From: Methylacidiphilum sp. | GTDB taxonomy: Bacteria; Verrucomicrobiota; Verrucomicrobiia; CAIQCK01 | Length of the DNA stretch: 5,920 bases | Assembly: GCA_020718125.1 (NCBI GenBank) | Contig: DYDC01000175.1 | Location: 1 to 5,920 of the forward strand | Direction of reading: 5' to 3' | Part shown: in pieces, positions 5,759 through 5,920 of the stretch | Numbering within the stretch: position 1 is the stretch's first letter | Layout of the letters: every line of letters begins with the position of its first letter | Notes under the pieces: generated by a model | What the model was told of the DNA's origin: nothing | The model's database searches: none | The model's input: the letters and a program-made list of their open reading frames with translations, nothing else | Made by a program: the position numbers and the translations under genes

Positions 5759-5920
5759 CTATCGACCCTGACGGTTTCGATGCACTGCAAGGTAATCAGC
5801 GACGAAGTTGTCTCTGTGCTTGCACGGAACGCGGTGATGCTCAAGAGCTGATATCAGACCGGTATCCGTGGTAATGACTATGCTGTCTCGCGTTGTCAGT
5901 TGGGCTTGCGCAAGGTGGCG
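5759..5920 (-). CDS. C-terminal end of an unidentified protein (partial)
   Basis: An open frame enters from the right edge on the minus strand and runs 53 codons to a TAG at 5759-5761. It includes DSIVITTDTGLISALEHH and HRDNFVADYLAVHRNR. The other two minus-strand frames are interrupted here, and the composition (balanced hydrophobic and polar residues) looks like protein rather than GC-rich shadow sequence. I do not recognise the family. The pattern of a hydrophobic strand, TTD, then a helix faintly recalls the C-terminal end of PIN/NYN-type nuclease domains, but that is a guess. It ends 50 nt before the longest HAD start and could share a transcript with it. Its base composition looks visibly less GC-rich than the other genes. 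Confidence 0.4.
   Translation of the reverse strand, partial: RHLAQAQLTTRDSIVITTDTGLISALEHHRVPCKHRDNFVADYLAVHRNRQGR

Noticed and set aside
4755..5771. Long plus-strand frame (338 codons) opposite the HAD gene
   Set aside because: It starts inside the intergenic repeat and runs antisense to a gene with all HAD motifs; no domain is visible.

Overview
This is a GC-rich bacterial window holding two convergent gene blocks. The likely source is a member of the Verrucomicrobiota, or a related planctomycete-type lineage. This placement is an inference. It rests on the intergenic repeats: a TGATAGC heptamer repeat, a CCGAAATCCGAA-type repeat whose translation reads like the 'FGLRISD' junk peptides common in those phyla, and a GC-rich palindrome cluster. 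Weak or absent Shine-Dalgarno sequences before most genes and the types of gene present are compatible with it. No rRNA, tRNA or marker gene is present to confirm it.

Left block (plus strand, 45-3366): three closely spaced genes for a MacAB/DevBC-like ABC export complex. Two different FtsX/MacB-type permeases lie 3 nt apart. They are followed after 31 nt by an HlyD/MacA-type membrane fusion (periplasmic adaptor) protein that carries an exact match to the RxxxLxxxxxxS motif adaptors use to touch TolC-type channels. The ATPase and outer-membrane channel are not in the window; the ATPase probably lies just upstream of position 1. The substrate cannot be read from the sequence.

Middle (3367-3573): the gap between the convergent blocks holds a mirror-symmetric element of about 150 bp made of four perfect-stem hairpins (H1-H2-spacer-H2'-H1'). 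It resembles a REP/BIME or MITE element. It may end transcription from both sides, but there is no T-tract.

Right block (minus strand, 5920 down to 3574): the C-terminal end of an unidentified protein, then a HAD-superfamily phosphatase-like protein, then a protein with a deoxyhypusine-synthase-like fold. The last two are separated by about 140 bp of CCGAAATCCGAA-type repeat and a perfect 16-bp palindrome just before the start codon. The HAD and DHS-like pair probably work together in an uncharacterised pathway. The DHS-like protein is the least understood gene here, because bacteria lack eIF5A, the usual DHS substrate.

The other long open frames, including several above 250 codons opposite the real genes, are best explained as shadows of GC-rich codon usage.
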